A DNA stretch of 64,000 nt from Bryobacterales bacterium. GTDB lineage: Bacteria > Acidobacteriota > Terriglobia > Bryobacterales > Bryobacteraceae. The stretch covers positions 1 to 64,000 of the forward strand of contig PMSX01000096.1 of the NCBI GenBank assembly GCA_003167495.1. The letters run 5' to 3'. Positions 15,512-25,163 of the stretch are shown here, in pieces (the first letter of the stretch is position 1; each line of letters begins with the position of its first letter). The notes below the pieces were generated by a model that saw only the letters and a list, made by a program, of their open reading frames with translations, had not been told where the DNA came from and did no database searches. The position numbers and the translations under genes are program-made.

Positions 15512-16642
15512 ATGTCAATTAGGTTTACTTCTACGTCGGTCGCGCTTTTGGCGACCCTATCAGTGTCCACTGTCTTCGGGCAGGTAACCAGCAACCGCGA
15601 CCGCAAGACTGACTATGCCGGCGCTGTATTCGTGATGACGAACAACGTTGAGAGCAATCGAATTCTGCGCTTTGGACGGCAGGCAACCGGCGCCCTGGTG
15701 CCACTTGGCAGCACCCCCACGGGTGGTCGCGGCAGCGGTGGGACCGTTGATCCGCTTGGTTCCCAGAATTCACTTCTGCTGACACAGGACCGTGGCTTTC
15801 TGCTGGCAGTCAACTCCGCCAGCGGCACAATTTCCTCATTCCGAGTGGATGGCGCGAATCTCGAACTCGCCGATGTTAAACACACGGGAGGTAGCGCTCC
15901 GGACGCCATTGCGCAGTGGGGCAATCTTGTCTATGTTCTCAACTTCGCCGGGAACAGCAGTGTCGTCGGCTTCCATCTGGAAGACGGCAACCTTATTACA
16001 ATTCCAGACGCCATCGGCTACCTAAGCACAGCGCTTTCCGGCGGCAGTTCTGTTAACTTTACGCCGGACGGCAAATTTCTGGTGGTAACTGAGCGAGTTA
16101 CGAACAAAATTGATGCGTTCCCGGTCAACGAGGACGGAACGCTCGGACCCATTGTTAGCAATGCAGCGCCTTATCCCGGCCTGTTTCTTTTGGCAATCGC
16201 CCCCAGCGGCGTTGCGATCTCTCTGGAGCCGGGCTCCGGCATCATAACGTCCAGCGTCGTCAATTCCGACGGTACACTCACCGCAATCTCGACCGCAGTG
16301 GATAAAGATGGCGGCACCTGCTGGGACGTCGTCACACCGAACGGCCAGTACGTCTACGCCGCGGATACGGCCGGCGATACTATTTCCGCATTTACGCTGA
16401 GCGCATCTGGCACGCTTGGTTTGGTCGGTCCGACTAACATAGCCGCAAAGCTGACTCCCGGCTCCAAGGCTCTCGATCTCGCGGTAAGCTACGACGGCAA
16501 ATTCCTCTATTCGACCAATGCCGGCAACGGTTCCGTGGGTATCTGGACCATTAACGACAATGGTTCTCTCACCGCCCAAACCTTTGTAACACTGCCCGCA
16601 TCCGACGCCTCTGCCGGCTTCAACGGTATCGCCGCTTACTAA
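15512..16642 (+). CDS. Secreted seven-bladed beta-propeller, lactonase-like (YkgB/CMLE type)
   Basis: A 376-residue protein with a signal peptide (MSIRFTSTSVALLATLSVSTVFGQ) and repeated blades of the type 'GAVFVMTNNVESNRILRF', 'NLVYVLNFAGNSSVVGF', 'GKFLVVTERVTNKIDAF', 'GQYVYAADTAGDTISAF', 'GKFLYSTNAGNGSVGIW', as in 6-phosphogluconolactonase/carboxymuconate-cyclase-like proteins. In Acidobacteria secreted members usually have no proven enzyme activity. TTGAGGAAAAACGAAAATG gives a good ribosome-binding site. The gene is alone on the plus strand, convergent with the GH67 operon. Confidence 0.85.
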   Translation: MSIRFTSTSVALLATLSVSTVFGQVTSNRDRKTDYAGAVFVMTNNVESNRILRFGRQATGALVPLGSTPTGGRGSGGTVDPLGSQNSLLLTQDRGFLLAVNSASGTISSFRVDGANLELADVKHTGGSAPDAIAQWGNLVYVLNFAGNSSVVGFHLEDGNLITIPDAIGYLSTALSGGSSVNFTPDGKFLVVTERVTNKIDAFPVNEDGTLGPIVSNAAPYPGLFLLAIAPSGVAISLEPGSGIITSSVVNSDGTLTAISTAVDKDGGTCWDVVTPNGQYVYAADTAGDTISAFTLSASGTLGLVGPTNIAAKLTPGSKALDLAVSYDGKFLYSTNAGNGSVGIWTINDNGSLTAQTFVTLPASDASAGFNGIAAY

Positions 16643-16674
16643 GTCGCGCACGAGGGGGTGTCTGTCCGAACATA

Positions 16675-19149
16675 TTACAAATGCCCCGTCACTTCGACAT
16701 AGTCAATCGCAGCCGGATCGTTACCATTGGGCACGCCCTCAATCGTAATCAAGTCATTCGGCTGCAATTTGACATTCGGTATCGTGCGGCGGGTGGATGA
16801 ATCACCGTTCAGTGTGCTGGCCGGTAAATGAGCATCCGCCCTCCAGGAACCAAAAACGCGGTTGCCAATTCTGAGTTGGAACTGCGCTTCGCCGGAATTG
16901 AGATCAAAGTACTGCACGGCTAAATCATAAGTACCTTTAGCTCCTTGAAAGGTGAACGAAGCAGTGCACCTCTGAGCTGGCTTCTCACAGGCAATCGCTT
17001 TGCCGCCGGACGCATCCTCCCAAGGCGTTACATCTTTAACAACGTAGCCATCAAGATTCATAGTCTCGGCCTCTGTACGTCCGGGGAAATGGCCAGCGCG
17101 CCCTTGAGCATCCGGGATTCCCGACTCACGCAAGAACCAGCTGCAAATCGCGTCCCGCCAAACAATCGCGTGGCCCGCCTGGTAGGTGAGCTTGTCCAAT
17201 ACGGCGTCGTATCTCTCCTGATCGATCAATCCGCGCAAGGCTTGCCAGCGCAGAGGAAAGCGTTGCGCCTCTTCCGCCGCGGCATAGTGGGAATCATAGA
17301 CGTGCTGGATGATCGTCTTTCCGGAGTGCAGTACATACGTGTAAGGCAAGTGGTGCATGAACAGCAGCAACTGATCCGGACACTCCTTCAGTGATTCATA
17401 CATACGCGCAACTTCGGCCGGGTACTGTCCAATAAAGCCAGTGCCAGTCGCTACCGTCCGATCCATGCCAATCCCATCATGATCCGCGCGAATCCACTGA
17501 CCCCAGCCATTCCTCTCGGCCGATTCAATCCCAGGACCGTAGTGACCGCGCAAAATGTCAGTCAGTGTTCCGAGCCCAAGAGGCCCGGTGTAGCCTTCGT
17601 AGACGCGCCATGAATCCATTCCTAGCGCGTTGACTGTCGACACCACCTGTTGGTCGTTGCCAAACGTCTGGCGCGTCCACTCTTGGGAGATTTCCTCCGC
17701 ACTCAAATTGGGGTTCCAGGCCAGGCGTCCGAACGCGTAGAGATTCGCCATTGCCAGGTCGGCGCCCATCCATTTCGCATCGCGGCCTACATTCGCAACA
17801 CCTACAAATCCGCCCAACGGCCGCTGAAATGTTTTGCCCGAAACAAGTTCTTTCACCGGAGTATGCGCGCCGCCCACTCGCATATCGAAATCTAGAACCT
17901 GTTTCCACATGGGCGCAAGATAACAAAGATGCCGCTGCTGGCCGGTGTATTCCTGGGTAATTTGCAACTCGAGAGTCTGATTGGTTTGGGTAAAAGCGCC
18001 AATCAAGGGTGACACTGGCTCGCGCGCTTGAAAATCAATCGGCCCGTACTTCACTTGTACCAACGCATTCTCGGCAAATCGCCCATTCAGCGGCTGAAAA
18101 TTGTCATACGCCGCGCGCGCACGGTCATTCTTCAAATTGCGCCAGTCTGCGTGATGATCATAGACAAAGCCACGATAAATGACAATCCCGCCATGCCTTT
18201 CTACAGCGTTTGCCAACAGATTGGCAGCTTGCGCATGTGTCCGCCCGTAGGTTGAAGGCCCAACCCGCCCTTCGCTGTCAGCCTTCAATACAAAACCCGC
18301 AAAATCGGGGATCAAGCGATAAATCTCGTCCGCCTTCCCTTGCCACCAAGCAATGACGCGGACATCCAACGGATCAAAAGTGTCGAGACCTCCGATGGTC
18401 TTCGGGCTGGCGAAATCGACGGACAGAGAAAGTCTAACACCCCACAGGCGCAATACATCCGCAATGCGGGCAAGCTGCGGTAAGAACTCCGTAGTCAGCG
18501 CGCGCGGGTTCGCGTTTACGTTGTTTACACTGCAGCCATTGATGCCAACGGACGCCAGCAATCGGGCATATTCGCTCGCACGCGAGAGGTCGGCCACAAC
18601 ATTGTTGTTCTCAAAGAAGATGGACCGGCCGCCGTAACCGCGTTCAATTGTGCCATCTAGGTTGTCCCACTGATTCACCCAACGCACTGGGGCGGCGGGG
18701 CCGCTCGTCTCATCTAATGAGTCGAGCTTGTCTCTTGTGGCAACGTGACGAACCCACGCAAAGGCACCGTAAAGTACACCGCGGGTGGTCGGCGATGCGA
18801 TGACGAAGAGTCGCTTCCCTCCCGTTCTTATTGTCTTGAGGTAATATCCATCACCTTGTAACACCGCCGGCAACGAGATCTCTGGAAACGTGCGTGTGAA
18901 TTGCTCGGCAGTGCCAAGAACGACAGATTCGTTTTCCGGCGTCCGACTCTCGCGCACTGTGTTGCCTGTGAAACCAGCTAACGCGACTGACACCTCCTTC
19001 GCGGCTGTATCAAGCTCCGTACCCTCGCCTAGCTTCACTACGACTCTCGGTAAGTTTTGAGGCTGATGCCGATAGCGCAACCATGCTTCTTGTCCAGTCT
19101 CCGCCCGCAGAGTGAAAACAAGGAGAGCGAAACCAACGGCACACTTCAT
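16675..19149 (-). CDS. Secreted alpha-glucuronidase, glycoside hydrolase family 67
   Basis: An 824-residue protein with a short signal peptide (MKCAVGFALLVFTLRAETG) and full-length GH67 architecture: an N-terminal domain with VVLGTAEQF, a TIM barrel from about 150 (PVRWVNQWDNLDGTIERGYGG), and a C-terminal helical domain. An extra beta domain of about 110 residues follows (FTFQGAKGTYDLAVQYFDLNSGEAQFQL). Catalytic positions are visible: Glu293 (LKADSEGR) as acid, and Asp372 (YGPID) with Glu400 (QITQE) as the base pair. GH67 removes (4-O-methyl)glucuronic acid from the end of xylo-oligosaccharides. It overlaps the SDR stop region by ATGA and is the last gene of a four-gene operon. Confidence 0.93.
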   Translation of the reverse strand: MKCAVGFALLVFTLRAETGQEAWLRYRHQPQNLPRVVVKLGEGTELDTAAKEVSVALAGFTGNTVRESRTPENESVVLGTAEQFTRTFPEISLPAVLQGDGYYLKTIRTGGKRLFVIASPTTRGVLYGAFAWVRHVATRDKLDSLDETSGPAAPVRWVNQWDNLDGTIERGYGGRSIFFENNNVVADLSRASEYARLLASVGINGCSVNNVNANPRALTTEFLPQLARIADVLRLWGVRLSLSVDFASPKTIGGLDTFDPLDVRVIAWWQGKADEIYRLIPDFAGFVLKADSEGRVGPSTYGRTHAQAANLLANAVERHGGIVIYRGFVYDHHADWRNLKNDRARAAYDNFQPLNGRFAENALVQVKYGPIDFQAREPVSPLIGAFTQTNQTLELQITQEYTGQQRHLCYLAPMWKQVLDFDMRVGGAHTPVKELVSGKTFQRPLGGFVGVANVGRDAKWMGADLAMANLYAFGRLAWNPNLSAEEISQEWTRQTFGNDQQVVSTVNALGMDSWRVYEGYTGPLGLGTLTDILRGHYGPGIESAERNGWGQWIRADHDGIGMDRTVATGTGFIGQYPAEVARMYESLKECPDQLLLFMHHLPYTYVLHSGKTIIQHVYDSHYAAAEEAQRFPLRWQALRGLIDQERYDAVLDKLTYQAGHAIVWRDAICSWFLRESGIPDAQGRAGHFPGRTEAETMNLDGYVVKDVTPWEDASGGKAIACEKPAQRCTASFTFQGAKGTYDLAVQYFDLNSGEAQFQLRIGNRVFGSWRADAHLPASTLNGDSSTRRTIPNVKLQPNDLITIEGVPNGNDPAAIDYVEVTGHL

Positions 19150-19922
19150 GAATTAACACCCGAAGCAAGATAGCCGCCATCCACGACCAGGCACTCTCCT
19201 GTCATGAAACTGGCACCGTCTGAAGCCAGCAGCACGGCCGCGCCGATGAGTTCGCGCGGATCGCCAAAGCGCTTCATGGGAGTGCGTTGCAGAATCTCCC
19301 GGCCCCGATCAGTTCCCATCAGCAGGTGAGCATTCAACTCCGTTGGAAATACACCGGGAGCAATCGCGTTTACGCAAATGCCGTGGCACGCCCACTCACA
19401 CGCCAAGCTGCGAGTGAGAGATAGAACCGCTGCTTTGGAGGCACAATACGCCGCCACTTCATGGAACGCCAGAAAAGACCCCAGCGACGCAATTGTGATC
19501 ACTCGGCCTGCGCCACTCTCCTTCAACGGCGAATAAAACTCCTGGCAGGCATGCAGCACTCCCGTCAGGTTCGTCTCGAAAAGCGCGGCCCACTCCGAGT
19601 CTTCCACGGCTAGGGTCGGCTTGCGAAACGTTTGGCCCGCTGCGTTCACCAAAATATCAATGCGGCCAAATTCCGTTAACACAGCATCGCGCAACTTGCT
19701 GATCGAACTGCGATCTCCCACATTGGCAGTCTCAACCAGTGTCTTGCGGCCCAGCGCCTCGATTTGCCCGCAAACCTCCGCTAGCATCTCTACTCGCCTC
19801 GCAGTGGGAACGACATCGGCGCCATGTTCCGCGAGTCCCACGCTGATGGCTTTTCCCAAGCCCGATGATGCCCCAAACACCACCGCGACCTTGCCCGACA
19901 AATCAAGACAACTTCTCTGCAT
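19146..19922 (-). CDS. Short-chain dehydrogenase/reductase in the glucuronoxylan operon
   Basis: A 258-residue classical SDR: cofactor motif GASSGLG at 18-24, NAAG near 92, catalytic Ser and Tyr-Lys in YCASK, APGVFPTELN and C-terminal MTGECLVVDGGYLASG. It resembles gluconate 5-dehydrogenase/uronate-reductase-like SDRs. It lies 2 bases after the dehydratase gene and overlaps GH67 by 4, so it probably handles a sugar acid made in the same pathway, for example fructuronate/mannonate or a keto-sugar acid. The exact substrate is inferred from context only. Confidence 0.88.
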   Translation of the reverse strand: MQRSCLDLSGKVAVVFGASSGLGKAISVGLAEHGADVVPTARRVEMLAEVCGQIEALGRKTLVETANVGDRSSISKLRDAVLTEFGRIDILVNAAGQTFRKPTLAVEDSEWAALFETNLTGVLHACQEFYSPLKESGAGRVITIASLGSFLAFHEVAAYCASKAAVLSLTRSLACEWACHGICVNAIAPGVFPTELNAHLLMGTDRGREILQRTPMKRFGDPRELIGAAVLLASDGASFMTGECLVVDGGYLASGVNS

Positions 19923-19924
19923 AA

Positions 19925-21169
19925 CTAGCCCAATGCCGCCGGATAGCTGTCATCGTTTGGATCAGCCCAACGGTCATTCGGCAAAACCGGCGCCCAACCC
20001 GGCCGCGCAGGGTCTTGATCGTACGGATAGCCGCCCAATTTCTTGTAAAGCTCCTGATATTCGCGCAGCTTGTCTCGATTCAGTTTCACGCCTAAACCCG
20101 GCGCATTGGGAACACTGATCGCACCACCCTCATAACGCATCAATCCGCCTTCGATAATGTCGTCGGTCAAATGATGATAGTGTGCATCCGCCGCAAACGA
20201 AAGATTCGGAATGACAGCGCCCAAGTGCAACATAGTGGCCAACTGTATGCCGAGTTCACCCGACGAATGAACGGCAACGCCAAACTGAAATGTCTCGCAG
20301 ACGCCGGCGGCTTTGACACAGGGACGAATCCCACCCCAGAAAGTAGTGTCGAGCAAAATAACATCTACGGCCGGGTCAAGAACATTCGCCGCCAATTGCT
20401 CAAAATTCACCACAACCGTGTTGGTTGCCAGCGGCGTACGCACTTTCCCACGCGTGCGGCGCATACCGTTCAACCCGTACACCGGATCTTCCAAATAGTC
20501 GTTATTCAGATCCTCAATACCTTGCCCAAAACGAATGGCTTGCTCTGTCGACCAGACACCGTTGGGATCAAAGCGCACCTTGTCTTTTGGAAACGCGTGC
20601 GCCAATGCTCGATATAGCTCCAATTCGTATTCAGGCGGAAAGACCCCGGCCTTCATCTTGTGCGTGCTGAAACCGTAGCGTTCTTTGGCCGCACGCGCAA
20701 ACGCAATGACATGATCGGCCGTCCGAACCTCCATCGCTCCCGTCAGTCGATTCCCGTACCGGAAAAAGCAATAGGAGGCAAACGGCACTCGGTCGCGCAA
20801 CTTGCCTCCCAAAATCTGATGTACTGGCACGCCCCAGGCTTGTCCCACAATATCGAGACAAGCAAACTCGAGTGCCGCTAACACCTGTGTGCGGTTGTTA
20901 TAAAGCGATGCAGTGGGATTGGCAATCAGGAAGCGCATCTCTTCCATTCGCGCCGGATCGTGTCCTACCAGGTAGCTCTTCAGCGAGCGAAATACCGCTT
21001 CGGCTGATTCGCCGCCACCTCCCATTTCTCCCAAGCCAATCAGGCCGGTGTCGGTCTCCACTTCAACAATGGTTCGCACGAAGCGACCCCAATGGCATCC
21101 GTTAGCGTGCCGCAGCGCCGCTTCGAGCGGCACCGTCACTGTGGTGGCGCGGATATCGACAATCTTCAT
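19925..21169 (-). CDS. Glucarate-dehydratase-like enolase-superfamily enzyme
   Basis: A 414-residue enolase-superfamily protein with acid-sugar dehydratase features: Lys171-x-Lys173 (HKMKAG), metal ligands Asp201 (RFDPNG), Glu227 (YLEDP) and Asn250 (LATNT), and a general-base His301 ([10 protein letters not shown]) with Asp275 nearby. The Asp-Glu-Asn ligand set is that of glucarate dehydratase. Such enzymes remove water from D-glucarate or a related acid to give a keto-deoxy acid. It sits 6 bases downstream of a tannase/feruloyl-esterase gene and upstream of SDR and GH67, so its substrate probably derives from glucuronic acid released from xylan. Confidence 0.88.
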   Translation of the reverse strand: MKIVDIRATTVTVPLEAALRHANGCHWGRFVRTIVEVETDTGLIGLGEMGGGGESAEAVFRSLKSYLVGHDPARMEEMRFLIANPTASLYNNRTQVLAALEFACLDIVGQAWGVPVHQILGGKLRDRVPFASYCFFRYGNRLTGAMEVRTADHVIAFARAAKERYGFSTHKMKAGVFPPEYELELYRALAHAFPKDKVRFDPNGVWSTEQAIRFGQGIEDLNNDYLEDPVYGLNGMRRTRGKVRTPLATNTVVVNFEQLAANVLDPAVDVILLDTTFWGGIRPCVKAAGVCETFQFGVAVHSSGELGIQLATMLHLGAVIPNLSFAADAHYHHLTDDIIEGGLMRYEGGAISVPNAPGLGVKLNRDKLREYQELYKKLGGYPYDQDPARPGWAPVLPNDRWADPNDDSYPAALG

Positions 21170-21175
21170 GTGTTC

Positions 21176-22777
21176 TTATTTGCCGCAAGCGAACGACGCG
21201 GCGTTCTCCGGATTACCCCAGCCATTGTAGTGCGGCGTTAGCGGGTACGGACACAATGGCCGCGTGCGTCCAGGAAAAGCATTGCCCTTCGCGATGATAT
21301 GCCCGGGCGGAACGTCCTCTTCCACCCATTTCTCAATCGCTGTCAGCGAGTCAAAGCTATCCAGCCCCGGGCCGCCACCACAATGATTCACGCCGGGAAG
21401 CAGAAACAGTCGCGCGAACTCGATTGTCTGCTTTTCGCCTCCGGCGGCGGCCGTTACATCCTTGTAGTAGCGAATCAAGTCGTTAGCCGAAAACACCGGA
21501 TCACTCATCCCGGTGTACAAGATCAGCTTGCCGCCCCGCTTGCGGAAAGCCGCCAGATTCGTGGAATCCGAGTTCAAGTTCGCAGCAGCAACGTTGTTCA
21601 AGCGCGCCGCATCACGGTCGAAATCGAAATGAAAGATGTCAATCGGCGGCGGCTGCCCCGCCAAGGCCATGCCATTGATCGCCGGCGGAAAAATCAACGT
21701 ATTGATCGAAGGCATTGTGTCACTACCCAAAATCCACGCGCGCCAACCAGCTCCTGCAATGCCGCTATCATAAGGCCAATCCGAATACAAAGCTTTGCCA
21801 TGCGAATCCACTGGCCCTCCCATAACTTTTTTCAGAGCTGTAACCTGCGCGGCGCTCAGGCAGTTGCCCGTTTTCTCTCCAGCGCACTGTAGCTCTGCCG
21901 GGTCGTAGTTACAAGCCGGCGGGTTCGAAATCAGATCGTCCTTCACCCCATCTAAGGCGTCGCATTTGGCTAGCACCCCATGCGCCACTAACTGCAAATC
22001 GCTGTCCGAGAGCGCCTTGCGCAAAGCGGGCTGGCCCTGCGCATTTTGCGGCGCAATCGCCGAAAATTGCATAGTGCTCCAGGCCTCGGCAATCATAGCT
22101 CGAGTTAAGTGAAACGCTGGTGCGCCGGCAATCACGCCGTCAAAGTATTGCGGATAGCGCTGCACAGCCATCAGGCCTTCGCGCCCGCCATTCGAACACC
22201 CCCGAAAATACGACCGCTTTGGCGCCTGTCCGTAGTGCCTTACCAGAATCTCTTTGGCCGCATCCATCACCAGTTGAGTGGAGCGATACTCATAGTCGGC
22301 AAGCGCATCACGATCGGAACCAAAGGAGCCATCGATCAAGGGCGCCTTAGGATCGGCCGCGTGTCCGCCATCTGTCGAAACTACCGCATATCCACGCAAC
22401 AGAGCAGGCCGGTCAAACGTTCCATTGCCGCCAACCGCCGGCTGGACAATTCCGTCTAATCCGCCGCCACCTTGAAAAAGCAAGCGTCCATTCCAATCGG
22501 TAGGCATGCGAAGTTCAAACGTATCGCCATAGGATTTGCCATTGGCCCCTGTGTGTTTGTTCACTTCGCCGTGCAGCAGACAATGGGCCGGCATAGCCAC
22601 CCCGTTCCCATTCAACCGGGTTCCTTCGGCCACGTCCTCTGTACTCAAGACAAGCAAGCCCGGAATCTCTATCTTCTGTAGGGCTTGGCAAGTCACGCGT
22701 TCGCCCATCGATTGCGCGCGGACAATTCCAGACCCAAGGCAGACAATGCCCGCGAGAACCATTAACTTTTCACACAT
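21176..22777 (-). CDS. Secreted tannase/feruloyl esterase family protein
   Basis: A 533-residue protein with a signal peptide ending ...GIVRAQS. It shows the CS-D-HC arrangement of the tannase family: nucleophile Ser195 in GCSNGGREG next to Cys194, Asp in LYTGMSDPVF, and His-Cys in PGVNHCGGGPG. GYAVVSTDGGHA and YFDGVIAGAPAF are further signatures. These enzymes release ferulate or gallate esters from plant polymers. It heads the operon with glucarate-dehydratase-like, SDR and GH67 genes, a set fitting removal of acid and phenolic decorations from xylan. The ATG is preceded by an AT-rich leader with GAAACCCG only; the ribosome-binding site is weak. Confidence 0.9.
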   Translation of the reverse strand: MCEKLMVLAGIVCLGSGIVRAQSMGERVTCQALQKIEIPGLLVLSTEDVAEGTRLNGNGVAMPAHCLLHGEVNKHTGANGKSYGDTFELRMPTDWNGRLLFQGGGGLDGIVQPAVGGNGTFDRPALLRGYAVVSTDGGHAADPKAPLIDGSFGSDRDALADYEYRSTQLVMDAAKEILVRHYGQAPKRSYFRGCSNGGREGLMAVQRYPQYFDGVIAGAPAFHLTRAMIAEAWSTMQFSAIAPQNAQGQPALRKALSDSDLQLVAHGVLAKCDALDGVKDDLISNPPACNYDPAELQCAGEKTGNCLSAAQVTALKKVMGGPVDSHGKALYSDWPYDSGIAGAGWRAWILGSDTMPSINTLIFPPAINGMALAGQPPPIDIFHFDFDRDAARLNNVAAANLNSDSTNLAAFRKRGGKLILYTGMSDPVFSANDLIRYYKDVTAAAGGEKQTIEFARLFLLPGVNHCGGGPGLDSFDSLTAIEKWVEEDVPPGHIIAKGNAFPGRTRPLCPYPLTPHYNGWGNPENAASFACGK

Positions 22778-22825
22778 AATCGGGTTTCTGCTCGATCATA
22801 CGTCAAAGGCGAGGGCGATTCGGCC

Positions 22826-23321
22826 TTAGTGACGCACGAAGTTCAGATCGAAGACCACATCTTTGCCATTTTCCGTCTTGGTCCATTTTTCGGCGAAGTG
22901 GTCGTGATCTCGAAATTCGATAAAGACGCGCCGCATATGGGGCGCTGCGGAGTTCTGAAGATTCACCGTGCCGCGCAAAATGAACGTTAGGCTGTTATGG
23001 GTGCTGTCGACAGGCCCAGTTTCGAGACGGACCTGATGACCGTCCGGGGTCATCGCGCAAAAGTGCGTCAGAAGAATACGGCCGCCGTCGCGCGTATAGA
23101 TTGAGACCTTTATCAGTCGGTGTGCCGAGGGTCTCCTCGATGGCCTTGCCGTTCGAGACCAAACGAATCGAATTCGTCAGCTTTCCAAAGCCCGGAAGAT
23201 CGGCTTCCCAATCTCCAACCAGGGTTTTCAACTGGTCAAACGCATCCAGCGCGGGGAGACGATCCGCCTTCGAACCGTTCATGCAAATTGCGACCGTCGT
23301 AATAAGGATCACGATTAGCAT
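22826..23321 (-). pseudogene. Small secreted protein gene broken by one frameshift
   Basis: Two frames form one protein. The first starts at 23321 (MLIVILITTVAICMNGSKAD, signal peptide) and reads ...KGLNLYAR; the second reads DGGRILLTHFCAMTPDGHQV and continues to the stop at 22826. The junction falls in a GCGCG run near 23088: loss of one CG pair explains the shift, restoring LYARDGGRILLTHF. The product would be about 165 residues, a secreted domain of the kind common in Acidobacteria (KLVGDWEADLPGFGKL, KAIEETLG, FRDHDHFAEKWT), similar to DUF1579-like 'weight/effect' proteins. Either true decay or a sequencing indel. Confidence 0.7.
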
Positions 23322-23414
23322 TCGAGGTTCCGTAGAGTCCTCCTCATTCAGTTACGTGTTTTTAAGCTAACACGTTAGGCGATACCCGCGGCCACCCAGT
23401 GAAAGTGAGAGAGA

Positions 23415-23849
23415 ATGGCAGCTATGAAAATGGCTCTCCTTTCCGCAGTGCCGCTCGCGCTTCTTCTTGGATACGCTACATCACAAACGCCCGCCACCGG
23501 ACCGAAACACCGCGTAGCGTTTCAATTGAGCGAGGCCGACGATGCCGCGTGGAACTCGCTGGTAGTCCACGTCAACAACACGATGAAGGCTCTGGCCGAT
23601 GATGGCGGGTCGCAAGTGGAGGTGGTGTTTTGGGGGCCGGGGCTAAACATGCTCAGAAAGAGCAATGTAGCTTATGAAGAGCGGCTGAAACAGTTGTCGG
23701 ATCACGGTGTCAAACTGCTGGCCTGCCGGAACGCGATGAAGAACAGGAATGTGACCACCGAGGATCTGTTTCCGTTCGCCGGGCAAGTAGATTCGGGGAT
23801 TGCGGAGATCGTTCGCAAACAGGAATCGGGCTGGGCTTATATTCACTAA
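23415..23849 (+). CDS. Exported DsrE/DsrF-like protein
   Basis: A 144-residue protein with a signal peptide (MKMALLSAVPLALLLGYATSQ) and a DsrE-type Rossmann-like domain: RVAFQLSEADDAAWNSLVVHVNN, VEVVFWGPGLNML, GVKLLACRNAMKNRNVTTEDL, GIAEIVRKQESGW. One Cys (in LLACRNAM) sits at the usual active position of DsrE/TusD relatives. Periplasmic members have unknown roles in sulfur or redox chemistry. The start may be the ATG at 23415 or the one three codons on. It is convergent with the wHTH membrane regulator. Confidence 0.82.
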   Translation: MAAMKMALLSAVPLALLLGYATSQTPATGPKHRVAFQLSEADDAAWNSLVVHVNNTMKALADDGGSQVEVVFWGPGLNMLRKSNVAYEERLKQLSDHGVKLLACRNAMKNRNVTTEDLFPFAGQVDSGIAEIVRKQESGWAYIH

Positions 23850-23879
23850 CTTCTCGCCGCCCGCACCCGGACACATCGC

Positions 23880-25163
23880 TCACCAGATCTGCCGCGCAAT
23901 GAACTGCGGCTTGCCCGTCGCATGCCCGACCACCTGCGTCTTGATGATCAACTGCAGATTCTTACGCTCCCATTGCTTCGGCGCGTCTACGAAAGCCAGG
24001 GCGAGCAAGGACTCATCTGACAGGAACTCGGCCGCAGCCTCGGTTCCAAAGTCCGTAATGCCCGCAACGGAAACCACCGGCTGGCCTGAGCGTTCCTCGA
24101 AAACGCGCGATATCAAGGCGTAATCCTCTGTCAGCTTGCGGCTCCGCAACTCCTCTTGTAACGCCGGGTTTGCCCACACACGCGCCGGATTGTTGCGGTC
24201 GCGAATGACCCATCCGGGCGGCCGGTTCACGTCGAATACGAAGCGCCATTCCTTCATCAGCTCCAGGGTCCACGAGTTGGTAAATGCGCCGATGAGCACG
24301 GCGGGTGCAGAGCGGAGATCGGAGAAAGAAACATCGGCGCTCTTTCGCACCTGCAAGCTCTTGCCGAACTTGGTGAACAGCACACTCAGATAAGTGGCTG
24401 CTATCGTATCGCCCATGCCCGCATATCCGTTGGGGGCGGGGATGATCTCGCGGCCATAAACAATTCCTTGATCAGGGATCTGCGCCGCGACCACCGTCGC
24501 GTGTCCCGGGTCGTCTATGCCGAACCGCACGAATACGTTGTCATCAAGACGGTACACCCCGGGACTCGCCAGGCAAATCAGGACCGCCTTGGGGTTTTCG
24601 AGCACTGGACCCCAGAATCGCTTCAGCAGGTCCGGTTTGGCCGGAACCAACACGCGGTACACAATAGTGCTGGACAGGAGGGCCAACAAGGCAAAGGCGA
24701 TAGTGAGCGACCGCCAGGGGAAACGTCGAGGAAGCTTGGTGCTCGTCTCGCTGTTCTTAGGCAGTGGGGCATCGTGACCAGCGGCGCCGGACCAGTGGAA
24801 TTCGGTTTTGTAGGAACCCGGCGCAATCTCCAGTTTGACGGGAGGCTCGATGGCCAGCCCCGCGTAATACTGAATCAAGCGGCTGCGGACCTCCTTGGCG
24901 GTGACACGCACGATGGAATCCTCCCCCGTGTCGTAGGAGCTTGGCCGCTCGAACACGGCGATGCCAATGGAACGCTCCTTGAGGTTATGAATTTCACCGT
25001 CGAGGACATGTTGTACCGAGTAGCGCAGGAACTGCTGGCAGCGCTTGCTACTGCGAAACAGGGGACTCTCGAGGATCAGTTCTAACTCGTGGAGTATGAG
25101 GTCACGCTGCCCCTTTGGCACTATCTCATAAGGATGCGGATGATTTCCCACGCTGTGCGACAT
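23880..25163 (-). CDS. Membrane-bound winged-helix protein of acidobacterial type
   Basis: A 427-residue protein. Residues 15-120 match the domain seen at the N-terminus of many acidobacterial regulators and adenylate-cyclase-like proteins: LILESPLFRSSKRCQQFLRY, LKERSIGIAVFERPSSYDTG, DSIVRVTAKEVRSRLIQYYAG. One membrane segment lies at about 150-170 (LTIAFALLALLSSTIVYRVLV), then a periplasmic domain of about 250 residues. It probably senses something outside and acts at DNA or on partners inside. It diverges from TonB receptor 2, a common pairing in this phylum, and may regulate it. Both the sensing role and the target are inference. Confidence 0.78.
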   Translation of the reverse strand: MSHSVGNHPHPYEIVPKGQRDLILHELELILESPLFRSSKRCQQFLRYSVQHVLDGEIHNLKERSIGIAVFERPSSYDTGEDSIVRVTAKEVRSRLIQYYAGLAIEPPVKLEIAPGSYKTEFHWSGAAGHDAPLPKNSETSTKLPRRFPWRSLTIAFALLALLSSTIVYRVLVPAKPDLLKRFWGPVLENPKAVLICLASPGVYRLDDNVFVRFGIDDPGHATVVAAQIPDQGIVYGREIIPAPNGYAGMGDTIAATYLSVLFTKFGKSLQVRKSADVSFSDLRSAPAVLIGAFTNSWTLELMKEWRFVFDVNRPPGWVIRDRNNPARVWANPALQEELRSRKLTEDYALISRVFEERSGQPVVSVAGITDFGTEAAAEFLSDESLLALAFVDAPKQWERKNLQLIIKTQVVGHATGKPQFIARQIW

